Shown: one piece after another, positions 7,532-16,362 of the stretch
Position numbering within the stretch: the stretch's first letter is position 1
Layout of the letters: the number at the start of each line of letters is the position of its first letter
DNA from: Acidimicrobiales bacterium
GTDB lineage: Bacteria; Actinomycetota; Acidimicrobiia; Acidimicrobiales; SHLQ01
Reading direction: 5' to 3'
DNA: 35,951 nt
NCBI GenBank assembly: GCA_004282895.1
Contig: SHLQ01000009.1
Location: 1 to 35,951 of the forward strand
Notes under the pieces: generated by a model
Seen by the model: only the letters and a program-made list of their open reading frames with translations
Told to the model about the DNA's origin: nothing
The model's database searches: none
Program-made: the position numbers and the translations under genes

Positions 7532-8725
7532 TTGTTCGTGTGGGGCACCGGGCTGACCGAGGGAATCGAGTGGGCGTTCTGGATGGCGGCCATCGTGTGG
7601 TGGGTCGTTGAGCTCGACCTCAGCCCCATCGAGCTCGTACTCATGGGAACGGTGCTGGAAGCGTGCGTGCTGCTCTTCGAGACGCCGACGGGAGTCGTGG
7701 CCGACCTGCAGTCCCGTCGCCGATCGCTGGTCATTGCGCAGGTCATCATGGCGATCGCGTTCGTCTGGGCCGTTGCCAGCCACAACTTCTGGGTCATCCT
7801 GCCGGCGCAGGCATTGTTCGGTATCGGCTGGACCTTTCGGAGCGGTGCCGACGTTGCCTGGGTCACCGATGAACTCAAGGGCCGAGGACTCGCCGCTGAA
7901 GACGAGATTGACCTCATCCTGCTGGAACGTCACAAGGTGGGAATCGCTTCGGGGGTCGTGTTCGTCGCGTTGGCCGCGCTGTTCGGCACGTTGGTCGGCG
8001 TGCGTTGGGTGATCGTTGGTTGCGGTCTGCTCTACCTGCTGGTTGGTGTGTGTATCGCTCGGGTCTTTCCCGAGGACTATTTCGTTCCGGGATCCGAACG
8101 TGGCGAGGGGTTCTTCGACATCCTCCGCACCGGATTTCGGGTGATGAGGACGCGACCCCGGTTGCGAGTGCTGATCGGTGTGGTGCTCTTCCTGAACTTC
8201 GGCGCGGAAGCGTTCGATCGACTCGGCCCGGCACACTTCCTGCGCGAGATCGGCTTCGGCGAGGATTCCCTGCTGGCATTGGCCGCGCTGTTCATTGCCG
8301 TCGCCATCGCCTCGCTGGCGGTCAACTGGTGGTCGACCCGACAGCTGCTCGCAGGGAAAGGTGTCGCGCGATTGGCGGGTGCGCTGCTGTTCTTCACGGT
8401 CGTTGGTGCGACGTTTGTGCTGTTGAACGTTGGGGTCGCGATCGCGCTTGGATTCATGCTGCAGGACAGCATGCGCGAATCGCTCTATCCCGTTCTCGAC
8501 GGCTGGGCCAACCGCGATGCACCCAGCGAGGTTCGAGCAACCATTCACTCGCTCGTTGGTCAGATGACGGCGATAGGTGAGCTCATCGGTGGTCTTGCGT
8601 TGGGGGCATTGGCCCAACTGGTTTCGATTCGGGCGTCGTTGGCAGGCGCGGCGCTGATGTTTCTTGTCGCCGGGCTCTTGACGGTGCGCGGCCGGGTGGA
8701 AGTTCCGGAGACGTCGAACGTCTAG
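7532..8725 (+). CDS. MFS transporter
   Basis: A polytopic major facilitator protein of about 397 residues with roughly 12 hydrophobic segments. WGTGLTEGIEWAFWMAA opens the first segment, ETPTGVVADLQSRRRSLVI resembles the family's GxxxDRxGRR loop after segment 2, and FGIGWTFRSGADVAWVTDEL follows. The substrate cannot be told; drug/metabolite efflux-type members share these features. The frame stays open back to 7307 inside dcd, but that part reads as a dcd shadow. No ATG is available near the expected N terminus; TTG 7532 is my choice, with GTG 7538 next and a CTG at 7505 touching the dcd stop also possible. The stop abuts the convergent Fe-S gene without a gap or terminator. Confidence 0.85.
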   Translation: MFVWGTGLTEGIEWAFWMAAIVWWVVELDLSPIELVLMGTVLEACVLLFETPTGVVADLQSRRRSLVIAQVIMAIAFVWAVASHNFWVILPAQALFGIGWTFRSGADVAWVTDELKGRGLAAEDEIDLILLERHKVGIASGVVFVALAALFGTLVGVRWVIVGCGLLYLLVGVCIARVFPEDYFVPGSERGEGFFDILRTGFRVMRTRPRLRVLIGVVLFLNFGAEAFDRLGPAHFLREIGFGEDSLLALAALFIAVAIASLAVNWWSTRQLLAGKGVARLAGALLFFTVVGATFVLLNVGVAIALGFMLQDSMRESLYPVLDGWANRDAPSEVRATIHSLVGQMTAIGELIGGLALGALAQLVSIRASLAGAALMFLVAGLLTVRGRVEVPETSNV

Positions 8726-11700
8726 TTATGCCGTCGCGTTGTCCGGCGGGTTCGACGGGATAGGGGGCAGCGATGCCGTCTTGGCCGGTCGGGTCTTTGC
8801 CAGCTCGGCCGCCTGGGCCACCCAGTCATCCCGCTCGATACGTCCGCTGAACGACAGGAAGTCGTTGAGCTCGGAAATGTAGGACTCGGGGAACGCCGCA
8901 ATCTGCTCATATGTGCGCACACCAATTTCGTGGAGCATGCTTTCGAGCTTCGGGCCGATACCGCTCACAACCTTGAGATCGTCCGGTTCCGCGGTTTGCC
9001 AGTCGGCGTCATCGAGCGCGTCCACGGCTTCGGCTGATGCGGATGCTGCTGCCGGCGGCGGCGAGCTGGAGGCGGCGGCTGACGACGATTCCGAGGAGAG
9101 CAGTGGAAGGGTTGTATCCATCGCGGGTCGTTGGGCGGCAAGCGTCGTTGCCTGGCCGATCCAGTCGTGTTTCTCGATGCGGCCTTCGAAGTGCAGGTAG
9201 TCGTCGAGCTCCTGGCGATACTCGGGTGACATCGAGGCGATCTGGTCGAAGTTCGTGATACCAATCTCCGCCAGAATCCCGTTGAGCGCATCACCGACGC
9301 CCCGAATCTCCGTGAGGTCGTCGGCTGCTCCGACAGACCCGCCGACATGCTCCGCGGGCGCAACGGCTTCGGCTTCCGCCTCCGCTTCAGCCTCGGGGGC
9401 CGCGGTCTCCGCCTCCGCTTCGACGGAGTCTGCCTCCTCCCGTGCCGTTTCCTCTTCGACGGTGGTGTCCACCGCGGCCTCGACGGATGTTTCCGTTGAA
9501 TCCTCGGGCTCGACCTCGGCCACGGCAGCTGCAGTCGCATCCGCTGCGTCGTCACCGGTCGCGGCGTCATCACCGGAAGCCATCGCAGCGGAGTCCCCAG
9601 CGCCAGAGTCAGCGTCGCCTCCACCACCGTCGCCACCGTCTGAGCCAGCCGGACGATCCAGCACCGCAGTGCCCGTTGCAGCCGCAGCCAACGACGTGGT
9701 CTCGGCTGCGTTTCCGTTTGTGAGAGTGACCGCCGACTCCACAACCGTGGGAGCGAGAGCGCTGGCGTGCGCCCGCTCTTCGCCGCGCTCGAGTGCTTCG
9801 ACCAGGTGAATCGCAATGTCCGCGACCTGTACCTCGTCGTCGGCGACTCCCTCACCCTTGACGCCATCGTCGATCATCACGTAGCAGAACGGACACGCCG
9901 TGGCGATACGTTCGGCGCCAGTAGCCAGCAACTCCTGCGAGCGCTCCACGTTGACGTCCTTGCCGACCGTCTCCTCGAGCCAGAAGCGACCACCACCAGC
10001 GCCACAGCACATCGACTGCGTGCCGTTGCGTTCGGCCTCGAGCAGCTGCACGCCGCCGAGTGAGCCGAGCACCTTGCGCGGGGCCATGTAGATGTCGTTG
10101 TGACGACCGAGGTAACACGCGTCGTGGTAGACGATGCGCTCATCGAGCGCGGCGTTGCTCATGTCCAAGCGTCCGTCCTCTATGAGCTGCTCGAGGAATT
10201 CGCTGTGGTGGATGACCTCATAGTGGCCGCCGAGCTGCGGGTACTCGTTGGAGAGGGTGTTGAAGCAGTGTGGGCACTGGGTGATGATCTTCTTCACGCC
10301 CATGCCGTTGAGGGTCTCAATGTTCTGCATGGCGAGCATCTGGAAGATGTACTCGTTGCCCGTTCGGCGAGCGCTGTCGCCGGTGCAATTTTCCGCAGGG
10401 CCGAGAATGGCGAAGGAGACGTTCGCTCGGTTGAGCAGCTTCGAGAGCGCCTGGCTGACCTTCTTGTTCTTGTCGTCGAACGACCCGGCGCACCCGACCC
10501 AGTACAGGTACTCGGCTTCGAGCGGCGTATCGCCGGCCATGACCTCAACCGTGTCGTCTCCGACCCAGTCCGCCCGCTCCGCTTGGCTCATGGCCCACGG
10601 GTTCATCTGGTTTTCCATGCCGCGGTAGGCGTTTCCGAGCTCGCTTGGGAAGTCGCTCTCCATCAGTGACAGGTAACGGCGCATGTCCAGGATCTTGTCG
10701 AGGATCTCGATGTTCACCGGGCAGATTTCGTCGCACGCACGACAGGAGGTGCACGCCCAGAGTTCCTCGCTGCTCACGCGATCGAACATCCAGTTGGCGG
10801 GGATGGAGATCTCGCTATCGACGCCGATCGGCGGGGATACAGCGGGGTCGCCCGTTCGGGCCATGACTTCGCCGGTCTTCAGAACAATCTCGCGGGGGTC
10901 GAGCGGCTTGCCGGTTGCGTGCGCCGGACAGACACTTGTGCAGCGGCCACACATCGTGCAGGCGTCCGTATCGAGCAGCTGCTTCCACGTGAAGTCCTCG
11001 ATTGTCGAAGCACCAAACGTCTCGAGCTCGGTCTCCATGAGGTTGCCCATGGGCTTCATCGCGCCCTTTGGGCGGGCGCGGTCTCGCAGGTACATGTTCA
11101 GCGGCGAGGTGAAGATGTGGCGCAGCATCGTGATTGGGAGCAACACCAGGAACGCCATGAAGGCAACAACGTGGAGGATCCACCAGGCCTGATGCCATCC
11201 GGCCAGATCGCCGGACCCGTCAACGAGCGTGGCCAGCGGATACCCGATGAACGACCACTTCTCGTACTCGGGCATACCGTCGTTGGCGATGCGGAATGCT
11301 TCGGCGCCAAAGCCGGAAACGCCGATGATCAGGAAGGTGCCAAGGATGACGGCGTGCTCCGGTTTGCTCTTGATCCGAATGCGATAGGGGCGCATTGCCC
11401 GCGGGCCGTAGCGCCGGGCGATCGCCCAGAGGATGGAGACCGTGAACAGCAGACCGGCAGCATCACCAACGGCGACGTAGCCCTTGTACACCCCACCGTG
11501 AAGAAACTTGAGGCCGGTGGGGAGCTGATGGTCGATCTCCAGCACCGTCGTCACGCCGAGCAGAACAACAAAGCTGAAGTACATCATCGAGTGCATGACG
11601 CCGGCACCCGGCTCCCGCATGAGCGTGCGCATGTAGACACCGCTGCGGAAGTCCTTGAGTCGACGACCGACGTTCTCGGTGGTGGTGGCTCGGTTGTCCG

Positions 11701-11950
11701 GACCGCCGCGACGCCAGTTCTTGACCCGAAGGGAGAACATCCACGCGCCGTACACGATGAGTACAGGGATCACGATGTAGAAGACGAGACGAAGAACGTC
11801 GGGCACGTTGCCAAACACCTCGCGGTGCTCATCCGACGCCGCGTCAAAGTGGTTGAGCTCGGACGCGATCCCGGAGATCCCCGTGATCAGGGCGATCAAC
11901 ACCCCAATGCCAAGAACGAGCTGCTGCGGGGTCACGCGCTTGAAGTTCAT
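8726..11950 (-). CDS. Membrane Fe-S oxidoreductase (HdrD/GlpC-like) with duplicated C-terminal HhH domain
   Basis: A 1074-residue redox protein resembling actinobacterial Rv0338c-type Fe-S oxidoreductases. Residues 1-290 hold five or six membrane segments of the NarI/HdrE-like kind. Two 4Fe-4S motifs follow, CTMCGRCTSVCP near 335 and CTSCRACDEICP near 400. Then come two CCG domains (WVGCAGSFD with QCPHCFN, and YHDACYLGRHN with MCCGAGGG and CPFC), the class that binds noncubane clusters in heterodisulfide reductases. An Ala/Glu/Asp-rich linker covers about 745-870. The tail has two copies, about 876-936 and 986-1052, of a helix-hairpin-helix module (RGVGDALNGILAEIG; SGIGPKLESMLHEIG), each ending GRIE followed by DW. 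The electron donor and acceptor are unknown; quinone-linked oxidation of an organic substrate is the family expectation. TACGAT lies 8 nt before the ATG. Confidence 0.9.
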   Translation of the reverse strand: MNFKRVTPQQLVLGIGVLIALITGISGIASELNHFDAASDEHREVFGNVPDVLRLVFYIVIPVLIVYGAWMFSLRVKNWRRGGPDNRATTTENVGRRLKDFRSGVYMRTLMREPGAGVMHSMMYFSFVVLLGVTTVLEIDHQLPTGLKFLHGGVYKGYVAVGDAAGLLFTVSILWAIARRYGPRAMRPYRIRIKSKPEHAVILGTFLIIGVSGFGAEAFRIANDGMPEYEKWSFIGYPLATLVDGSGDLAGWHQAWWILHVVAFMAFLVLLPITMLRHIFTSPLNMYLRDRARPKGAMKPMGNLMETELETFGASTIEDFTWKQLLDTDACTMCGRCTSVCPAHATGKPLDPREIVLKTGEVMARTGDPAVSPPIGVDSEISIPANWMFDRVSSEELWACTSCRACDEICPVNIEILDKILDMRRYLSLMESDFPSELGNAYRGMENQMNPWAMSQAERADWVGDDTVEVMAGDTPLEAEYLYWVGCAGSFDDKNKKVSQALSKLLNRANVSFAILGPAENCTGDSARRTGNEYIFQMLAMQNIETLNGMGVKKIITQCPHCFNTLSNEYPQLGGHYEVIHHSEFLEQLIEDGRLDMSNAALDERIVYHDACYLGRHNDIYMAPRKVLGSLGGVQLLEAERNGTQSMCCGAGGGRFWLEETVGKDVNVERSQELLATGAERIATACPFCYVMIDDGVKGEGVADDEVQVADIAIHLVEALERGEERAHASALAPTVVESAVTLTNGNAAETTSLAAAATGTAVLDRPAGSDGGDGGGGDADSGAGDSAAMASGDDAATGDDAADATAAAVAEVEPEDSTETSVEAAVDTTVEEETAREEADSVEAEAETAAPEAEAEAEAEAVAPAEHVGGSVGAADDLTEIRGVGDALNGILAEIGITNFDQIASMSPEYRQELDDYLHFEGRIEKHDWIGQATTLAAQRPAMDTTLPLLSSESSSAAASSSPPPAAASASAEAVDALDDADWQTAEPDDLKVVSGIGPKLESMLHEIGVRTYEQIAAFPESYISELNDFLSFSGRIERDDWVAQAAELAKTRPAKTASLPPIPSNPPDNATA

Positions 11951-12004
11951 AGCCCCGGATCGTAGTTCTTTCGGCGCTCATCGTCTGCAACGAGCACCGT
12001 GAAA

Positions 12005-13306
12005 TCAGTTCAGCAACTGCTCGATTCGCCACTGCGCGTCGTCCCAGGCTTCTGCGGGGCCATATGTTCCCGACTCCACACGGGAAATTGCCGCCCGGAA
12101 CTCCCGCAGAACGAGCCGGAATTCAGGACCATCGGGCCCCGGCAACGATTCCTGCACACTCTCCACATAGACCGTGCCAAGCGGGCTGTCGCCGAAGAAG
12201 GGTTCCGATGCGTCGCGCACCTGAGGATCCAGGTACGTGGATTCTGCAGCTGGGAACCGGCCACTCTGACGGAAGGTACGGATCTGGTTCGATGGCTCCG
12301 ACAGGTGGGCAATGAGGTCCCACGCCAGTTCCGCGTGCGGGGTGGAGGCGTGTATGCCCAGGTGCATGCCACTGCCGGATGCACCGCCAACTCCGGGGAC
12401 ATCGGTGATCCGCCAGGCGCCCGCGGTGGCTGGCGCGGCACTTTGTATCTCGTCGAGCAGGGCGGCGGGCGCAATCACGGCGCCGACACCACGCCCGTCG
12501 AGGGTGGCTCGCCAGGCATCGGAGCCGACGGTCATGTTGGCCGTGGTGCGCTGGACGCCGGTGTTCTCCGGGCACGGATCGCCAAACACGGGGCGCTCAC
12601 CAAGGGCATGCATCGTGAGGTCCCATGCGTCGGCAAGGCCCTGACTGTCCTCAAGGATGAGCTGGCCCGTGGAATCGTGGAATTGTTGTTCACCCTGAAG
12701 CAGGATCACCTCAAACAGTTCGCCTGATTCAGGGAGAAACGGTCGGCGGGTGAGGTCGGAGTACATGTCACCAACGGCGATGAGTTCGCACCAGCTCTCG
12801 GCGGCTTCCACTTGGCGCGTCATGTTCTGGGCCAGAAGGTCGGCTCGGTAGGCTAGCGCCACGCCGCCAACATCGACGGGGACGCCGAGGAGTGAACCGT
12901 CAGGCGTGACACCTTGTTGCCAGGCCCAACCGACCGAGCGGGCTTCGAGTTGTGAAGTGTCGTAGCTGCTCAGATCGAGGAGGAGGTCCGGGTTTGCCCG
13001 GAAGTTGGCGCTGTACTGCGCGTCGAACGCGACGACGTCCGGTGTGATGGCCGAGACCAGCGGGTTGAGTATGTCCTGGTGGTGGTCGTCGAATGGTGAC
13101 ACGTCGAGAATGACCGTCGCCGTGGGGTGTTCCCGCTCCCACGTGACGATGGCATCCGTGAGACCGGGCGTCGGCCACACGGCGAGCCGAATCTCGGTCT
13201 GGCCCGGTCGTTCGTCCTCAACGAACGCCAGTGTCTCGGGGTTCACCGCGCCGCAACTGGTGCTGGCGACAGCCATGGCCAGCAGGAGAATCCAAAGCGA
13301 CCTCAT
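12005..13306 (-). CDS. Solute-binding lipoprotein, ABC family 1 type
   Basis: A 433-residue extracytoplasmic binding protein. The signal peptide ends in a lipobox-like VASTSC with Cys18 as the lipidated residue. The mature part is laid out like sugar-type solute-binding proteins: RLAVWPTPGLTDAIVTWEREHP, DVVAFDAQYSANF, then GSLLGVPVDVGGVALAYRADLL and AELAWDLIAHLSEP near the C terminus. No permease or ATPase genes are adjacent. Instead its ATG overlaps the stop of a GGDEF/EAL receptor gene (ATGA), so it is translated in coupling with it. This suggests a sensory rather than, or besides, a transport role; that is inference. The Fe-S oxidoreductase gene follows 54 bp downstream. Confidence 0.85.
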   Translation of the reverse strand: MRSLWILLLAMAVASTSCGAVNPETLAFVEDERPGQTEIRLAVWPTPGLTDAIVTWEREHPTATVILDVSPFDDHHQDILNPLVSAITPDVVAFDAQYSANFRANPDLLLDLSSYDTSQLEARSVGWAWQQGVTPDGSLLGVPVDVGGVALAYRADLLAQNMTRQVEAAESWCELIAVGDMYSDLTRRPFLPESGELFEVILLQGEQQFHDSTGQLILEDSQGLADAWDLTMHALGERPVFGDPCPENTGVQRTTANMTVGSDAWRATLDGRGVGAVIAPAALLDEIQSAAPATAGAWRITDVPGVGGASGSGMHLGIHASTPHAELAWDLIAHLSEPSNQIRTFRQSGRFPAAESTYLDPQVRDASEPFFGDSPLGTVYVESVQESLPGPDGPEFRLVLREFRAAISRVESGTYGPAEAWDDAQWRIEQLLN

Positions 13307-16257
13307 CGCGTCACCGGCTGTGTGATGTGGGTGGTCGAGGTTCCGGTGGTGATGTCAATCAGGTCGGCCAGCTTCTTGGGACGGCCGGTCAGATACCCCT
13401 GCACCATGTCGCAGCGGACCCGGCGGAGTGCGTTCAACTCCTCGTTCGTCTCGACACCTTCGCCGACGACCTTCATGCCGATCTCGTGCGCCATGGAAAT
13501 CGCGCCCGACACGATGGCCAGGGCCGCCTTGTCGTCGACGATCGGCGTCACGAGGCTGCGATCCAACTTCAGAATCTGCGCCGGCAGGCTCGTGAGGTAC
13601 GAGAGATTGGAGTGACCAGTTCCGAAGTCGTCGATGGCAATACGTACACCGAGCTTACGTAGGCGGTGCAGCACCTCGATGTCCTGTTCGGTGGTCGCGG
13701 CACCTTCGGTAACCTCGAGCACGATGCGGGATCGGTCGACCTTCGTGTCGGTGAGGATGCGGTCGATACTGTCGATGCGTCTTGGGCTGCGAAGTTCGAC
13801 GGGCGACAGGTTGATGGCGACGTAGGGTGAGTCTCCCGGGAGGAACGGCAGCGCCGCGCACGCTTCGCGCAACACGAACTCACCGATCTGGAAGATCAAT
13901 GTGGACTCTTCCGCCAGCGGGATGAACTCGCCAGGCGAGATCGGCACACCGTGTCTGGATCCGCGAATCAGGCACTCGTATCCGCCGATGTTCGTGCTGA
14001 TCGCGTCGACGACCGGTTGGAAGTGGACCTCGAGGTCATTGTTTTCCACGGCCGTTTCGAGCCAGCCGCGCAGTTCGCTCGATCGGACGGCTCGCTCGCG
14101 TTGTTCCTCCGCGAAATGGATGACCGTCGTGTTGCGCCCGTCGCTCTCACGAATGGCGGTGGAGGCATTGGCGATGGCCTGTTCCAGTGGAACGTCGATG
14201 TCCGCGAGGCCGATCGTGAACTCGACCAGGACCAACTCATCATCGATCGACAGCGGGTGGGCAAAGGCAGCAATGATTCGCTCGACGAGGTCGCCTGCGT
14301 CGGCCTCGGGAACCAGCACGGCGAACTCCGGATCACCGAGGCGGGCCGATGTTTCGTTTTCGTTCAGTACCCGGCGAAGCCGGCTTGCGGCGATCTTCAC
14401 CACGGTGTTTCTTGCGCCGCGGCCAGCGGAACTGTCGAGCTCGTCCCATCGCAAGGGCTGTACCCCAACGACGACATGACGGTCGGACTCCTCGGTGTGA
14501 TCGTGTTGTTCGTTCCACCAACGTTGCAGGCCCGCGCTGTTGAACATCCCGGTGAGTGCGTCGTGTTCCAGATTGTGTGTCGCCGACCACTCTGCCGCTT
14601 GTCGTCGGTGTGCCTGGGCGAGCACCCCGGCGGCGGTCTCCAAGAGCCCAACAACCGGTCCCATGTCCGAGGGGTCGGAATCTCCGAAACGCAATACAAG
14701 TACGGCGGGTGGGCCGGCGCCGAACTCCACCAGAGCGGCAACCCCACGTTGCTCTTCGTCATCGACAACATGCACCGTTTCCGCAGCGGCTGGCAGCTCC
14801 AGCGCGGAGATCGCCGGTTCCAGCGGTACGCCGAGTGCGTACAGCGGTGGTCCACTCGGGTGCATGTGCAGATGTGCATGTGAGCCCGGCAGCGCCTCGG
14901 GAAGATGATGCAGCACGGCGGCGGTCAACTGACCGGCGTTTTCGGCGACGAGGGCCGCGGCGGAGATGTTCGTGAGCACTTCTCGGCGCGCCAGTTCATC
15001 GTGAACGGCGACGCTGTGCTCCTGGGCGGTGGCGAGCGTGCTGTTCATGATCTCCGCCAGTCGGCGCCAGTCGCCTTGAAGATCCTCGGTCTGGAGGCGC
15101 ATGTCGAACTCGCCGTCGCCGACGGATGTCGCGACCGCGTCGATGTCCGCCCACAAGGAACGCATCGTGTCGTAGAGCGAAGAGAAGGCCTGCGCGACCT
15201 CACCGATCTCGTCCGAGGCGTTGTCCTCAACCGCGGCCAGCTCGCCGCGATGCAGCCGCTTCGCCGCATCACCGATCGTGCCGAGGGGTACCACGATGCT
15301 GCGGCGAATGGCGAGTGTGGCGAGCGAGAAGATGATGAGGACGCTCACGACCACAACTGCCAGCAGGACCATGCGGTCGATGCCGCTTCGTGTGAGCTGG
15401 TTCGTGGTTGTCACCAGGCTGTTGGTTTCCGCGACGACGAGAGCGTCGAGGCCCTCTAGCCGCGGTTCCGATGCTTCCGCCCACGCGGCAACATGAACAA
15501 AATTCGACGATGGATCGAGCAGGTTGGCCCGCATGATCGAGGTGCTGCGCCACGCATCCGTGACTGTGAGTGCTTCGAGTGACCGCAACGTCGCTTCGTT
15601 CGCGTCGTTCACGAATCTGGAAAGAGCTTCCGTCTCAGTCGTATGCAGTCGGCCGACGGTGATCGGATCATGTCCGCCGATCTGTACTTCGAGATCCTCG
15701 AGAAGCGATGCCTCCCGGGCCGACAGCAACGCCAAGAGGGCGTCGCTCCGGCGGTCGATCTCGCCGTCCGGGGACTCGTCCAGCAACAGCCGGATGCTGT
15801 TGGAGATCGAGTCGACGATGGTCGCGTATCGTGCTTGTGAGTCACGAAGATCGCTCTGTGCCAGCCCTCGGGCAGCGATCAACTCGTCACCGATGTTGAG
15901 CGACGGATCAAGCGATCGAATCTGATCGGTGACGTCCAAGCCGAGCAGTTCATTGGCCAGCGGACGGCCGGAGAGGGAACCAACCGCCTCGGGATCGGTG
16001 AGTTGGTGACGCTCGCTTTGGATCGTCGATTGGGCTTCCACGAGCTCGGCGACGGCGGTGGTGGTCGATTCGAACCTACGCAGCTGATTCACCGTGTCCG
16101 CATCGGACCAGACGAGCAGGCCGATGATTCCGACCAGGATCGACGCGGGAAGCGCGACGAACACCCAGAGCCTCCACCCAATTCCGATTCGTCGGAGCAG
16201 GCTTCGGCGTTGTCTCGCGTCGACTGCGCGACGTCCGGGAATTCGCAAGAAACTCAC
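13303..16257 (-). CDS. HAMP-GGDEF-EAL membrane receptor with degenerate GGDEF
   Basis: A c-di-GMP signalling receptor of about 984 residues. A membrane segment (about 27-47) precedes an extracytoplasmic helical sensor of about 240 residues. A second segment near 300 leads to a HAMP domain (DEIGEVAQAF) and a GAF-like region. The GGDEF signature reads GDPEF (RLGDPEFAVLVP, near residue 640), so cyclase activity is unlikely. The EAL domain has ECLIRG at about 760 in place of EALLR but keeps the acidic residue, INLSPVELR, LEVTEG, DDFGTGHSNL, KLDRS and GEGVET, so phosphodiesterase activity is plausible. GTG 16257 starts just before the first membrane segment. The open frame runs back to 16803, but that part reads as a shadow of the divergent gene. 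The stop overlaps the binding-protein ATG. Confidence 0.88.
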   Translation of the reverse strand: MSFLRIPGRRAVDARQRRSLLRRIGIGWRLWVFVALPASILVGIIGLLVWSDADTVNQLRRFESTTTAVAELVEAQSTIQSERHQLTDPEAVGSLSGRPLANELLGLDVTDQIRSLDPSLNIGDELIAARGLAQSDLRDSQARYATIVDSISNSIRLLLDESPDGEIDRRSDALLALLSAREASLLEDLEVQIGGHDPITVGRLHTTETEALSRFVNDANEATLRSLEALTVTDAWRSTSIMRANLLDPSSNFVHVAAWAEASEPRLEGLDALVVAETNSLVTTTNQLTRSGIDRMVLLAVVVVSVLIIFSLATLAIRRSIVVPLGTIGDAAKRLHRGELAAVEDNASDEIGEVAQAFSSLYDTMRSLWADIDAVATSVGDGEFDMRLQTEDLQGDWRRLAEIMNSTLATAQEHSVAVHDELARREVLTNISAAALVAENAGQLTAAVLHHLPEALPGSHAHLHMHPSGPPLYALGVPLEPAISALELPAAAETVHVVDDEEQRGVAALVEFGAGPPAVLVLRFGDSDPSDMGPVVGLLETAAGVLAQAHRRQAAEWSATHNLEHDALTGMFNSAGLQRWWNEQHDHTEESDRHVVVGVQPLRWDELDSSAGRGARNTVVKIAASRLRRVLNENETSARLGDPEFAVLVPEADAGDLVERIIAAFAHPLSIDDELVLVEFTIGLADIDVPLEQAIANASTAIRESDGRNTTVIHFAEEQRERAVRSSELRGWLETAVENNDLEVHFQPVVDAISTNIGGYECLIRGSRHGVPISPGEFIPLAEESTLIFQIGEFVLREACAALPFLPGDSPYVAINLSPVELRSPRRIDSIDRILTDTKVDRSRIVLEVTEGAATTEQDIEVLHRLRKLGVRIAIDDFGTGHSNLSYLTSLPAQILKLDRSLVTPIVDDKAALAIVSGAISMAHEIGMKVVGEGVETNEELNALRRVRCDMVQGYLTGRPKKLADLIDITTGTSTTHITQPVTR

Positions 16258-16278
16258 GGTTTTCAATCGGTCCGAGGA

Positions 16279-16292
16279 CGTCAAATTTGACG
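16279..16292. repeat. Perfect 14-bp palindrome, possible operator
   Basis: CGTCAAATTTGACG is a perfect inverted repeat with an AT-rich centre. It lies 22-35 nt upstream of the GTG of the GGDEF/EAL gene and 71-84 nt upstream of the ATG of the divergent Amt-like gene, a fitting position for a dimeric regulator. The cognate regulator is unknown. Confidence 0.6.
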
Positions 16293-16362
16293 CGCAGATG
16301 TAGGCCAAATGGACGGGTTGGTGGTGAACTCCTGATGTGGGTTCGAGGCAGGCGAGTTTTGC

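Noticed and set aside
7463-8617. 384-codon open frame on the minus strand
   Set aside because: Antisense to the MFS gene; very hydrophilic and rich in Gln, Asp and Arg, as expected of the complement of a membrane protein.
10919-11965. 348-codon open frame on the plus strand
   Set aside because: Antisense to the membrane Fe-S oxidoreductase, whose motifs are unmistakable; the plus-strand translation resembles no family.
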